The notes under the pieces are model-generated. The model ran no database searches. It saw only the letters and a list, made by a program, of their open reading frames with translations, and was not told the origin of the DNA. Below are positions 42,509-53,662 of a DNA stretch of 64,000 nucleotides, one piece after another. The translations under genes were made by a program, and so were the position numbers. Numbering within the stretch: position 1 is the stretch's first letter; the number at the start of each line of letters is the position of its first letter. The DNA comes from Seminavis robusta (lineage: Eukaryota; Bacillariophyta; Bacillariophyceae; Naviculales; Naviculaceae): assembly GCA_903772945.1 (NCBI GenBank), contig CAICTM010000165.1:1-64000 (forward strand), given 5' to 3'.

Positions 42509-44820
42509 ATGGCGAGGAAGCGCAAGTCACTCGATCAACAATACCGGCCGGCACTCGCCAGGTTTATGTCTTGGAAGCACGGCCGGCAGACACCATACCA
42601 TAGCAAGAGGAGCTTTACACAGGTACGTTCCTTCGCCAAATCTGTCATTTCGCTGATCAAACATCCTCCCTCACACCATGGTCGCTCGCTCTTCTACATT
42701 TTTTGTTCATTTTTTGTTTTGTTCTTGTTCTTCAGGACCAGCTTCTTGCCATTACACCCACTGATGTCGCCCGGTTCCTGAACTTCCTTGCATATGGGAA
42801 GACCAATCCTGGTCCCAATGATCGCCCCACCCAGAAGAGATCTACCACTCTTGAACAATACAAGAAGGCCATCAGCCACTTCCATCCGAACCGCCACTCG
42901 CCATGGGCTGTTGGTCCCAATGTTGGGAATCCAACTCGCTCCACGAACGTCAATGGAGTGATCAAAGCTGTGAAGAAGGCGGAGGTCAGGAAGCAGGGAA
43001 GGAAATCCAATGTCAAGCGAGATCTCAAGCTTCGAGAATTCCGCAAGACCATTCGGATCCTGGAGCGTGATGGAGGTGCCAACATTGACCTCACGATCAA
43101 GACTCCAACCATGATGAAGGTTCAGTTCCACATGATTGGTCGAACTGATGATCTGACGAACATGGAGACATTGGACTTCCGCAGCCACTCCAAGTTTCCA
43201 AACATCGCTCTCCAAACCAAGGTATCCTGGAGCAAGAACGTCCAGGAGGAGCGCGATTGTCCTGACCAAATTTTGCTGGGTGCCGCTGACCCTGACTTTT
43301 GCGTCCTGATTGCCCTGGCTATTTGGATCGAGACAAGACTTGAGAGGGGACACGGTGATCCCAAGTTTCTGTTTGGCCATTACCGTGTCGACGATGAAGA
43401 AGCGTTCCTTGCCGCCATCGAGGCTCTGGACAACGACGAAGAGCTCGACGAGACCAACATCGAGACGGAGCCAGATCGAGTCAACGCCTGGTACCAACGC
43501 GTCTTGAAGAAGGCTTGGAAAGACCCGGAGTTCGTGGAGCTGGCCAAGCAAGTCCAGGGAAGCCTCGGTACCCACAGCCTTCGAAAGCTGCCTCCAACCT
43601 ATGCAGCTGAGTGTGGCATCACCCAGGCCGAGAATGAGGCTCGTGGTCGCTGGAAGGGCGAGAAGAACGGCCATATTGTCCATGTCTACATTGGACTGGA
43701 ACAGTTGCCGACCGACGCCAAGGTTGCGGGAACTCTCGCTGTTGGAGGCCCCGTCAAGTACTCGATCAAGATTGACAGCGGTGTGGATCATGGGTTCATT
43801 GGCGAGCATGTCTGTCCTTCCATTTGTGACTTCTTTGCCGACGACCCATCCAACAACCTTCCGATGGTACTTGGTCCTGCCTTGCTTTGGGCCGCGATGG
43901 AGCCTGGCTTGGAGCATATGATGCCGGCAGACATTCGCAACCGCATCCAGACTGAGTATGCCCAGCTTCGAACCACTTTGGATGAGGATCCTGGGGCCGA
44001 CTACAACCCTGTGGCCAAGATTCCTCTGACAATCTACAAGGTAGCCAATGCATTGCACATTACTGAGTTGGCTCCCACCGCCCAGGTCCAAGCTGGTGCT
44101 GAGCCCTTGGTTGGAGGTGCTCCTGGTGGTGTCAACATGGAACAGCTCAACCAATTGCTTGCTCTTCAACACAGGACCCAGCAGGCGATCGAGGAGGCCC
44201 AGCAGATTCTTGCACAGGACATCAGCTCCTTGAGGGGCTATGTCTCGACCAACATTGCCATCGTGAACAAGAATATTGGGAGGATCAACCACTTCCAGTT
44301 GATCGCGAGGGGTGGTGGCAATGGTGCTCCAAGGCTTCCTCTTCCTGGTGCGGCCGGTGGAGCTGGCGGTGGTGGTGCTGCGGGAGCTGGCGTCGGTGGT
44401 GCTGCGGGCGCTGGCGGAGGACTTCCCCCACCACCACCACCACCACCACCGCTGAGTCCTGGGCGTTTGGCCCGTCCTCCTGCCGCAAGGGCCCCTACAC
44501 CCGCTACCCTGCCAGCGCAGCTTTCGAAGAAGCCTTTCAACCTCTACGAGCTGTGGGACGAGTGGATCAAGGGCCTGAATGGCAACAAGGCGGCTTGCGA
44601 GTTTACTGCTCGTGAGCGCGGCCGCGTCAAGGACAAGTTCTGCCGCCGCAAGCATGTGTGGGACTGTGTGATTCGGTTGATGGCCAAGGGCTTCGATTGG
44701 AGGGCTGCGGTCGACCGTATCTATGCCACCTACGGGTGGCTTACGGTCACCCAGATCATCAACAAGTTCAAGCACGACACGAAGAATCAGCCCACCGGCT
44801 TCCACCCACGCTTGCGTTGA
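42443..44820 (+). mobile_element. Crypton-like DNA transposon (tyrosine recombinase type)
   Basis: The element is recognised by its single gene, a tyrosine recombinase followed by a GCR1_C-like DNA-binding domain, the CryptonF/CryptonS layout. There is no reverse transcriptase or RNase H, so DIRS and other retroelements are excluded. Only the coding limits are given; outer ends are unknown because these elements lack terminal repeats. The coding part is richer in C- and G-ending codons than neighbouring genes. It looks whole: full-length frame, all catalytic residues and a clean intron. Confidence 0.7.
42509..44820 (+). CDS. Crypton tyrosine recombinase with GCR1_C-like domain
   Basis: Two exons (42509-42622, 42736-44820) encode 732 residues; the 113-bp intron runs GTACGT...TTCAG in phase 0. 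The frame extends upstream to an ATG at 42443, which would add a hydrophobic 22-residue leader odd for a nuclear enzyme, so MARKRKSLDQQ is preferred. Residues about 35-110 form an SAM-like core-binding domain (TPTDVARFLNFLAYGK). The catalytic domain has Arg174 in MIGRTDD, Lys205 in WSKN, His318 and Arg321 in GTHSLRK, RGRWK, and the likely nucleophile Tyr356 in VHVYIGL. A Gly/Ala-rich linker and a run of nine prolines follow. Residues about 638-732 (LYELWDEWIKGLNG, then RVKDKFCRRKHVWDCVI) resemble GCR1_C. The enzyme should cut and rejoin DNA through a 3'-phosphotyrosine link. A long antisense frame on the other strand is a codon-bias shadow. Confidence 0.78.
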
Positions 44821-45577
44821 GCAAACTGCCTTGGTGGTGGTACCCAGCCTACAGTGCGATCCTGCTGTAGGCTTAGCAAAAACAAATTTTATATGTTTCA
44901 TTTTAGTTTTAAGAATTTTTTTTGGTTACTGGTTTTCTTGTTGTCTTTTGTTATCTTGTTTGTGATCTGAGGGACTTTGTCTTGTTGTTCGTGGACTTGG
45001 CATTTTCGTTCGTTCATTCATTCCCAGCGACTTCACGTGCTTTTCGAGGACTTTGCAAGTTTCGAGCGATCTTTTGACTTGCGATCTTTTGCTTGGATTG
45101 ACTTGGCTTGGATTGACTTGGTTGCGTCAGTCTTCTTGTGTTCCTTCGGTCGTTCAGTGGTCTGTGTTCAGTGAGGCTTGGTTTATACCAGTGACGATGT
45201 TCCAGTGAGGTTCCAGCGAGCGAGAAAGGTAGAAACACCCAAAACATAGCGAAAGACAGGGTAACACGTAGAGCCTGGTACTCCATGTACACGGTTGTAT
45301 TCCCAGTTTCATGGGGAGCAGATACCTTTACCGTATGCTAGATAGAGCTGGTTCATAGCTTTGGATTTGCAGCAGGTTGAGTGACAGTCCTCTCTGTCTT
45401 AGCTTCCACCAGAACATGCGGCTGTACAAGGAACCTTTGAGGAGGTCGCTTCTGAGCACAGCAACAACTATCTTCTAAAGTAGCTGACCTATGAATCGAA
45501 TGCATCATCACGGGTAGCCATGACTTGAATCTTCACAAATTAATTGTGCTCGCTGTTTTCCTTATCTAGAAACAAAG
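44821..45577. other. Flank downstream of the Crypton-like gene
   Basis: No gene is seen. A T-rich stretch at 44885-44960 follows the stop codon and a run of GACTTG(G)/GATCTTTTG repeats lies at 45065-45125. The 3' end of the element may fall here. Confidence 0.4.
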
Positions 45578-46351
45578 CTATGACTGTGATTGTTCCAGTA
45601 TCAAATCAAAGGTTTGACCAAGTCCTTCATCCTTGGCACATGACAAGGATACAATTTCAATGGGTCCATCTTTGGTGCTGCGCACTCCCGTGGCAGCGAC
45701 ATTGCAGGAATAACTCGAGACTCCATCGGTACTGAAAATGGCAAAGAATCGCACCATGGCTCGCTCACTTTGTTGTTGTTGTTGTTGTTGTGGTTGTGGT
45801 TGGTTTTGTTGTACACCAGCACCCACCACAACTTCGACCTGGATTAAATCCCCCATTTGAGCATTGCGCATCCGTGCTTCCCGTACAGCTTGCCGTACAA
45901 CGGCATCGACAAAGTAGGCATCTTCTGTGGATTGTAGTTGATTGACAACATTTTTGGGCATGTCCAGAGTCCCCAGGCCATCACCCAGAGTCAACGGCAC
46001 ATCTCCCGGTTGAGCCACGATCAAGTCCATGACCGTGTCAAAATCAGCCGCTTCCACATTGGTGTCAACGACTTTCAGCAAAACATCCCCTGGGACAATG
46101 CTGCTGTGAGCGGCAGCAGAGCCACCAGGTGCCACTTCGTTGACGTAGACGCCACCTGCGTCCCGTTCTTCCAGAATGAGTCCCAATGGCTTGGCTAGTT
46201 CCACGGTGAAGTCTCCCAATGCCCGCAAGCAAGTGCAGGATGTCGACCGGATCCTTCTACTGCTAGATGGTGTTGGTAGAAACGCATTTGTGGACCACCA
46301 CAAGGAAAGAGTTACTGTCAGAAGCAATAGGTATTTGAGTGGCATGATCAT
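45578..46351 (-). CDS. Plastid-targeted PDZ-domain protein
   Basis: Single exon, 257 residues. The N-terminus is a bipartite diatom plastid pre-sequence: a signal peptide (YLLLLTVTLSLWWSTNAF) ending in an A-F cleavage context, then a Ser/Arg-rich transit segment (SSSRRIRSTSC). A PDZ domain follows at about 47-125: FTVELAKPLGLILEE, then VYVNEVAPGGSAAAH, SIVPGDVLLKVVDTNVE and a terminal strand VPLTLGDG. The C-terminal half contains a conserved-looking helix (EDAYFVDAVVRQAVREARMRNA), a Gln tract (about 190-197) and a final beta-rich part. PDZ domains bind C-terminal peptides, so a scaffold or protein-quality role in the plastid is likely. No protease domain is attached, unlike Deg/HtrA or CtpA. 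Confidence 0.82.
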   Translation of the reverse strand: MIMPLKYLLLLTVTLSLWWSTNAFLPTPSSSRRIRSTSCTCLRALGDFTVELAKPLGLILEERDAGGVYVNEVAPGGSAAAHSSIVPGDVLLKVVDTNVEAADFDTVMDLIVAQPGDVPLTLGDGLGTLDMPKNVVNQLQSTEDAYFVDAVVRQAVREARMRNAQMGDLIQVEVVVGAGVQQNQPQPQQQQQQQSERAMVRFFAIFSTDGVSSYSCNVAATGVRSTKDGPIEIVSLSCAKDEGLGQTFDLILEQSQS

Positions 46352-48390
46352 CTTTGCATCGCCTACTGTTCCGACACTGGACGGCTGATGAACGGCGGTT
46401 GATTGATGGCTTTGATTTTGCGCCCGTTGGGTACATGTAAGGCTCTGAAAACCCTATTAATAACCTCAACACTCATTTTTTCAGTCTGTGAGGACACGGG
46501 TGGATCTTTCTCTCTCTGACTGTAATTAATTGGTTCCATTCGTGAGGTCACCTCACGATTTAAACATAGAAGGGGTCTGGGGGTGGCTCGTGCAATTTAC
46601 TTTGGCTCTTTTGAATAGGGGCAAAAAGTACAAAAGCTGATTCTGCAATTAAGAGGCCTTCTTGAAGTGTCCTTTGTTGGTGTGTTAAAGCATGCACTAG
46701 TAAATTAGTAAGGATTGTTCATAGGAAATCCTTTCACTACTTTAAACCATCATTCTGGTTATGGTTTGAAGTACAAGAGCTAGATGATTTAACCCGATCA
46801 TAAAAAGCTAGTAAGACATTTTACAAAACTTCAATGAACTCCTAGGAATGCCTTACAGAGGATTACGGTGGAATCTACGATTATTTGGCAAGCTGGTTGT
46901 GCATGTACAGTTGTAGAGGATTTGACCAAGTGTAGCAATTGGTGTAGAACATACGGCTGGGACAACTGCTTCAGGCTGGGACAACCACTTCGGCTGGGAC
47001 AACCGTCGGGCTGGGACAACCGTTCGGCTGGGACAACGCTTCAGGCTGGGACACCGCTTCAGGCTGGGACAACAGCTCCAGCTCAGGCTGGGATAACACT
47101 CAGGCTGGGACAACGCTTCAGGCTGGGACAACAGCTCCAGCTTCAGGCTGGGACAACAGCTCCAGCTCCAGGCTGGGATAACCAATTCAGGCTGGGACAA
47201 CACTACAGGCTTCGTGAACGCAGCTGGGAAACCACTTCAGGCTGGGACAACAGCTAAGCTCAGGCTGGGACAACACGCTTCAGGCTGGGACAACAGCTAC
47301 AGCTTCAGGCTGGGACAACAGCTACAAGCTGGGACAACAGCTATATCTACAGGCTGGGATAACAGCTCCAGGCTGGGACAACCACTACAGGCTGGGACAA
47401 CAGCTCCAGGCTGGGACAACAGCTACAACAAGCTGGCATCACAGCTACAGCTACGGGCTGGGACAACAGCTACGGCCACCCTACTACTGGTACCATACCA
47501 GAGAGGTGCTGGCCCTCATTTTTGCTGAGTTGGATTTCCTGTTGCTATTGTTGTAGAGAGGTATAATTTCCAGTGCATTCTCGAATCAAGCAGTGGGCAT
47601 TGTGATGAGTAACTTGCTTCCAGCCGATTCTTGACCACATGATTAATTCTATCAGGCAGTTGCTGTATCTCTTTGCGTATGAAGCCGTTTGGTGGAAGCA
47701 CCATTGGTACGATTCCCAGCCCTTTTGTCATGATCACGGAGCATGACAGGTGGTACTTCGTTCCTTGGTGCTTTTTCATGCTGAGAATTTTGACGGTGGT
47801 GACGCTTTGGGAGATGGTGTTGATGCTGCTCGGTGAACGTTCTTGTGGTTCTTGGATGCCATTATTGGTCTCTTCTTGTACTGAATTCACTGAGAATGGT
47901 ATTGGTTCATGTGGTAGTCCTCTTGTAGCTCCACTGTTGACTGACTACTCCTGTTGCACATTCTTCTGATACAGGGTACCATACAACCACTTCCAACTTT
48001 GTTTTCACCGATCCTGACACAGCTTCCATCACCAGTCCTCGGTTACTCATCCTGTACCAGTAGCCTTCTTCGATCCCTGCTATGCTTCAAGAGAGAGTAA
48101 TAGTACACTACTTGCAGTTCTTGGTAGCTAGGACTACTGTAGTAGTAGTAACACCACTTCGAAGCTTTGTTTGTTTTAATGGACCGCCAATGACAGCCTC
48201 ATCAGTAAAGCATCGAGTGAAGCACTGACTGGGCTCTGAGAGCTGCTTTGAGTAAAGCACTCACTCGTGATCTTTTGATGGCCAACGGTGCGTCAAAAGA
48301 TCTCTCTAGAGGTTGGCCTCAGACCGAACCTTCCTGCCCTAATCCTTCCGAGCAATTTTTTACAAATCAGCATAGAAGAATCAAAGGACC
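46352..48390. other. Intergenic region with a minisatellite
   Basis: Apart from the minisatellite listed at 46952-47477, nothing is recognised. Open frames on both strands through the repeat and at 47516-47969 are short and without domains. Confidence 0.5.
46952..47477 (+). repeat. Degenerate minisatellite of about 25 units
   Basis: The core GGCTGGGACAAC recurs about 25 times, with spacing that varies from about 16 to 33 bases. The linkers are mostly of the forms CGCTTCA, CACTTCA and AGCTCCA. A few units carry GGGATAAC instead. The variable linkers give no constant spacer, so it is not a CRISPR array. Confidence 0.9.
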
Positions 48391-49777
48391 ATGCTTTGCT
48401 CTCGCGGCTCATCCCTGATAATAGCAATGATGATAATGGTCAGCACGATGGCCGTGCGGACAACCCTTGTCCGGGCTTGGGCTTCTCCTCCTCTCTCGCG
48501 ACACGTTTTGCTCAGAGCCGCTACGCTAAAGTCGAAGAGTTGCCGTTACAGCACTTCGAGTGCTACGAGCAGCCAAAATCTTTTGTCCGTGGAAGACTGT
48601 CTCCAGCTCTACAAAGAGAAGGAAGATGATGGCATTGTCTTTGTGGATGCATCATGGTACCACAAGGGTGGTCGTAATGGAAGAGACGAGTAAGTCAGAG
48701 CAAAAATAAATGTGCTTGCGGCAAATTTTCTTGACTGCGCAAGCCCATGTTTGTAACGCTGCTGACCTTGCTGGTGTATCTGCTAGCTAGGTTCGAGGCA
48801 GGCCCAAGGATCCCTGGAGCCAGACACATGGATATGGATGATATCAGTACTTCGAAAGATCTCTATCCAGATAGGAATCCACTGGGCTTGTATCATATGC
48901 TGCCACCAACAGTACGTATGCGTCCATCGACTAATACTGGACAACGAAGCAGTTACTGATAGCAGTCTTTCCTTTTTTGCTACTTCTTCGAATGTTGTTC
49001 TTTTTCAGGATCTGTTTGCTGCTACCATGGATGAATTTCAAATCAAGAATTCAGATCGGGTGAGTTGAGTTGAGGCTTGCTGCTACCGGTACACTGTCAT
49101 CCTGTTCGAGCTTGCAGCTTTTCGTGTATGCCTCACAATGCGTCATTTTTTAGATTATTGTATATGCCAAGGAGGGTAGTATCTTCACACCACGTACTTG
49201 GTTTCTCTTCCGATCCATGGGTCACGATAGTGTCCAACTGATGCAAGGATCCTTGGAAGATTGGGTTCAAGCGGGAGGACCCGTTGACAAAGAACCCACG
49301 AGGGTGCCACGAGCCAAGGATATTTTGGAATCCCTGTCTTCGAGTGGAAAGACCAGCTATCAGGTTGCCAAAAACAAGCCAGACAATGTCATTGGCATGG
49401 ATGAAATGCTAACCATCGTCAACGACAATCTTCAGGAGGAACAGCAAACCACAATCATCGATCCCAGAGGAAGCAGTTTCGCCAAGGGATACATTCCGGG
49501 AGCGATTCATTTGCCCTACAGCAGCCTCGTACAAGAAGACAATCCACTCAAATTGAAAAGCAAAGAAGAATTGGAAACTCTCTTTCAAGATGCCGGCGTC
49601 GATGTTCAAGGCGACACACCCATTGCGTGTTCCTGCGGCTCTGGTGTCAGTGTGTGCCATGTCTACTTGGCATTGCAAGAGTGCGGCCGCACGGGCAAGA
49701 CGGTCATGTTCGATGGCAGTTGGAACGAATGGAGCCAAAGCCCAGATTCTCCGAAAGTGGTGCCGAAGAATGATTGA
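48391..49777 (+). CDS. Two-domain rhodanese: thiosulfate/3-mercaptopyruvate sulfurtransferase
   Basis: Four exons (48391-48689, 48791-48911, 49009-49059, 49154-49777) encode 364 residues. Introns begin GTAAGT, GTACGT and GTGAGT and end TAG or CAG. Residues 1-45 are rich in Arg, Ser and Leu (TTLVRAWASPPLSRHVLLRAA) and probably target the mitochondrion or plastid. The inactive first rhodanese domain has VEDCLQLYKEKED, FVDASWYH, IPGARHMDMDDI and TPRTWFLFRSMGH. The second has TTIIDPRGS, GYIPGAIHLPYSSLV and the active loop CSCGSGVSV with the catalytic Cys at 318. The enzyme moves sulfane sulfur from 3-mercaptopyruvate or thiosulfate to thiols or cyanide. Cys-Gly-Ser-Gly at the loop suits mercaptopyruvate sulfurtransferase rather than thiosulfate-specific rhodanese. 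Confidence 0.92.
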
Positions 49778-49946
49778 TTCGAATCGAATCGAATCCCAAA
49801 CTTGAAACAGCCTACAGCCACCTAACTAACCTCTTACTAGTAGTCGACTACAACCAATGAACGGCTAAGGTCGTGGTGAAGGCTTAGTCTCGCTCTAATT
49901 CATTTCATTCTCTAACCACTACGTGGAGTCTGTGGAAGCATTAAAC

Positions 49947-52900
49947 CTATACTTCGCTGCAGATACCAGTTGATGCCTCACAACATTCTGTGCAGCAGAG
50001 GCAAGGCATGGCTGCAATCCCTGTGCCCTTTTCGGGCTCACAGTCCGCTGCAAAGTGGTTGTCATTAGATGCAAACAAATTGGAACAAAGTCCTGATGGA
50101 AACGAGCCGGATAGCTGGTTCCCGTTTACCGTGAACTTGGACAGCTTGGTTGAAGCGGTCAATTCCTCAGGAATCGTTCCTGACAAGTTGTTGTTTGCTA
50201 GCAACAGCCTTTGCAAATTAGTGAGCAGTCCAACACTGGTGCTGATCGTTCCAGAGAGATTGCAATCTTCAAAGTTGAAAGCTATGATTTCGCTGGACCC
50301 CTTGTAAACCTCTTCCGGAATTGTGCCACTTATGAAAGTGTTCTGAATATGTAGTTCCTGGGAGAGAAAACAAGATATTGCTTTAGCTTCTGAGCGTGCG
50401 AATAAAGCAACTGATACCAGCCCACATACCCTAAGAAATTCTAGTTTTCCCAGCTCGGAGGGCAAGCGTCCGCCCACCAAAGTGTGACCGAAATTGAAAT
50501 ACGTCAAATTCACAAGACCCCCAACTGCTTCAGAAAGTGTACCTGTGAACTGATTGAGCAAACGTGGCAGTAGAGAGATCGGAAACGTTAAGCTTATGAA
50601 CTCCAACAACTCCAAACTCATCAAAATGCAGCGAGGGCGACTGACCTGATTTGCTGCCAGGTTCATGAACTGCATGTTTGAAAGGCCAAACAGCTGATTG
50701 GGCAAGATACCCGACAACCGATTGAATCGTAGATTCAACGAAACGAGATCTGATGCAAGCCCAACCTCTGTGGGCAGCGTCCCGGTCAATGTATTGTTTG
50801 AAAGAAAAAGACGCCCGAGACTAGGGCTGCGAAAGGAAGTCAGTAAAATAGAACGGTCTACTGGCCGGAGCCCACTGTGGCAACCACTTACTTAGTGAAG
50901 ATTTCGGCCGGAATCGTCCCTGCGAACTGATTGACTCCTAGATCCAGGTCGGGTACCATGAGACTGGACGGAATACTTCCATTGTCATGAAACGAGGCGA
51001 GGGCGACGTCAGTGCTGTCAGAAATTTCGAACGTGCTGTATCTGTCAACCAAACTTACGTCCCCGTCAACTCGTTAGTGGAGAGATCTAGCTTGGACAGC
51101 TGCGAGTTCGTTGAGAGGTAAGGTCATATGATTTGAGTAAATGGAATGGGAAAGACCTTCGTTCAAGACCCAGTCGACACCCTACCTTTGGAAGCATGCC
51201 CAGCTCAGCTGGCAGTTGACCATTCATTTCGTGGGAAGCTACATTTGTAGTTTCGTGCAACAACGAGCACTTCAGCCACGCACAAGTTGTATCCAGCATG
51301 ACGACACGCAAGCACACAGATTCGACTTACTCAATCGGATCGAAGTAACGACCCCCGATTCACACTTTACGCCCCCCCACTGACACTCAGGAGAGTCAGT
51401 GAGCCATCGAATACCCCACTGTTCCTGGGATCCATCAATGAAAAATTTGCAGGTGTCTTCCTGTGCACCAAGCGGTGGGTTGCAGGAATACCAGGGTTTC
51501 CTTGCTGTTGTCTCGTAGTAGAGAAGGGACAAGATAAACCGTTGCAACAAGTTGTCTGCATCAGGATCCAATTGCTGTGGATCAAAGTTTAACACCCAAT
51601 CCAGGGCATTCTCATAGGCCGAATTCTCGTTATCCAAGCCAGAATGCACATAACCTAACCCAGCTGTTATTCGCAGCTGGAAGTCTTGCCTCAGCGCATC
51701 TCTGGCAGTTGCAGATTCCATTGCTTCACTGTCACCACCGCTCGCGCAGTGACCACTCCCACAAATGGATCCAATTGTGATGACCAGCACAAAAATAATG
51801 ATACCAGCGGAAACATAGAAAATCGGGAATTTTTTCTGTGGCTGAAAGGCGGGTTTGTCGTCTGGAGTAGCAATTTGCCGTGGTAGCTCTGACTCCTCAT
51901 CCTCCATGACAGGCATGGCAACCGCCAAATCCATAGTCGAAGTATGCTCAATTTTTTCTTCGTGGTCTGTTCTTCTGGATATCTCCATCGGCCCCGGTAC
52001 CGTCGTCGGCGACGTGAGCGGGGCCCCGTAGTTGCGATTGGAGTTCTGGGTTGGCACAACTGGAAGAGGGTCCAGTTGTGGCATAGGTTCCACGAAGTCC
52101 GAGTTTTTCTTGATGTGGGCATTATTTCCCATCCGCATGTTTTCGTCCGTACTCAATCTGGCAAGACTCTGTGAAGGGTATGCATTCCTTTCCTTTGCTG
52201 CTGCGGCCTGCTCCGCTTCAGCCACCTGTTTACTACTGGGGCCAATACCAGCACCAGTACTCCATGAACCAGCACTTGCCCCCTGTTTCACTAACAAATC
52301 CTCTTCTGTTCCAGGGCTGCCAACAAATGCTTTTTTTGCTGCCTGCTTCACTGCCACTTCCTGCTCCATTTGGGACAATTGTTGCACTTGCCTGCTACTC
52401 AAAGAGGAGGCCATTGATCCGGTTACGACCGAGTAAACCCCAGGACCACTTGCCATTGGGGTCTTTGCAGCCTGTTTGACCGCCACATCCTGTTCCATTT
52501 GGGACAACTGCTGTACTCGTGTGCTACTGGACAAGGAGGCCATTGATCCGGGCCCCACTGAGTAAGACCCAGGACCGCTTGCCATTGGGGTCTTTGCCGC
52601 CTGCTTCACCGCCACATCCTGCTCCATTTGGGACAACTGCTGCACTTGTGTGCTACTGGACAAGGAGGCCATTGATCCGGGCCCCACCGAGTAAGACCCA
52701 GGACCAATTGCCATTGGGCTCTTTGCTGCCTGTTTGACCGCCACATCCTGTTCCATTTGAGACAACTGCTGTATTTGTGTGCTACTGGACAAGGAGGCCA
52801 TTGATCCGGGCCCCACAGAGAAAGACCCAGGACCGCTTGCCATTGGGCTCTTTGCTGCCTGCTTCACCGCCACATCCTGCTCCATTTGGGACAACTGCTG

Positions 52901-53662
52901 CACTTGTGTGCTACTGGACAGGGAGGCCATTGATCCGGGCCCCACCGAGTAAGACCCAGGACCGCTTGCCATTGGGGTCTTTGCAGCCTGTTTGACTGCC
53001 ACATCCTGCCCCATTTGACCAAGTTGCTGTGCTTGTTTGTTACTTGATGAGGACACCACTGATCCAGGTCCCGCTGCGTATGCACCTGGAAGACTGGGCA
53101 TACTATTTTTTGCAGCCCGTTTCACTGCTAGATCCTGCTCCATTTGCGAGAGCTGCTGAGCTTGCTTGCTGGTGGACGAAGAGACCACTGATCCAGGTCC
53201 CGCTTGGTAAGCTCCAGGAAGGCTTGGCATTTCATTTTTGGCGGCCTGTTTGACAGCCACATCCTGCTCCATTTGACCTAGTTGCTGTACTTGTCTGATA
53301 CTTGATGAGGACACCACTGATCCAGGTCCCGCTGGGTATGCGCCAGGAAGACTGGGCATGCTATTTTTTGCAGCCTGTTTCACTGCCACATCCTGCTCCA
53401 TCTGACTAAGCTGTTGTGCTTGCCTATTGTTGGATGATGATGTGACAGACGAAGGCCCGACACTGACGGCACCGGGACCAACGCCGTATACCCCGGGTGA
53501 GCTCAATTTCGTTGGATCCCCGTTCTGTTCCACATTCACGAGATCGTCTTGTTCAACAGAACCGCCGTTTTGTCGATTGATGTCATGGCTTCCAGACGCG
53601 TTCTCCTCGTCCAAGGAAGCCAACACCCCGTCTTTCTCTCGGTTTGGTTTCGGGTCGTTCAT
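49947..53662 (-). CDS. LRR membrane protein with nine tandem repeats in the cytoplasmic tail
   Basis: Seven exons: 53662-51331, 51238-51186, 51099-51059, 50975-50892, 50826-50646, 50549-50430 and 50357-49947, giving 1073 residues with every phase consistent. Residues about 82-450 hold nine copies of a 43-residue unit (QQLSQMEQDVAVKQAAK, then PGSYSVGPGSMAS). One membrane helix lies at about 611-633 (IFYVSAGIIIFVLVITIG). The outside part starts with an LRR-capping region (WVLNFDPQQL, CNPPLG, CQWGGVKC), then plant-type LRRs such as MNGQLPAELGML, FAGTIPAEIF, LTGTLPTEVGLASDLVSLNL and LSGTIPEELTAS. It ends with a Cys-rich cap. Short exons encode single LRR units. Such LRR proteins are a large diatom family, probably receptors or adhesion proteins; no kinase domain is attached. 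Confidence 0.88.
52310..53420 (-). repeat. 129-bp tandem repeat within the LRR gene
   Basis: Nine in-frame copies encode the 43-residue unit of the cytoplasmic tail. Copies 4-7 are the most alike, which points to recent duplication by slippage or unequal exchange. The first three use PSLPGAY.AGPGSVVSSS; the rest use MASGPGSYSVGPGSMASLSSS. Confidence 0.85.

Noticed and set aside
42694-44901. 735-codon open frame on the minus strand opposite the Crypton gene
   Set aside because: The plus frame has a domain match and catalytic residues. The antisense frame is a by-product of strong codon bias and has no recognisable domain.
46952-47477. CRISPR array
   Set aside because: Linkers are short, variable and similar to one another, and the organism is eukaryotic; this is a minisatellite.
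49780-49800. tRNA-like TTCGAATC near 49785
   Set aside because: It is a short GAATC repeat after the sulfurtransferase stop codon; no acceptor stem or anticodon arm can be drawn.
52171-53253. Plus-strand open frames across the LRR gene's repeat
   Set aside because: They are antisense images of the 129-bp coding repeat.
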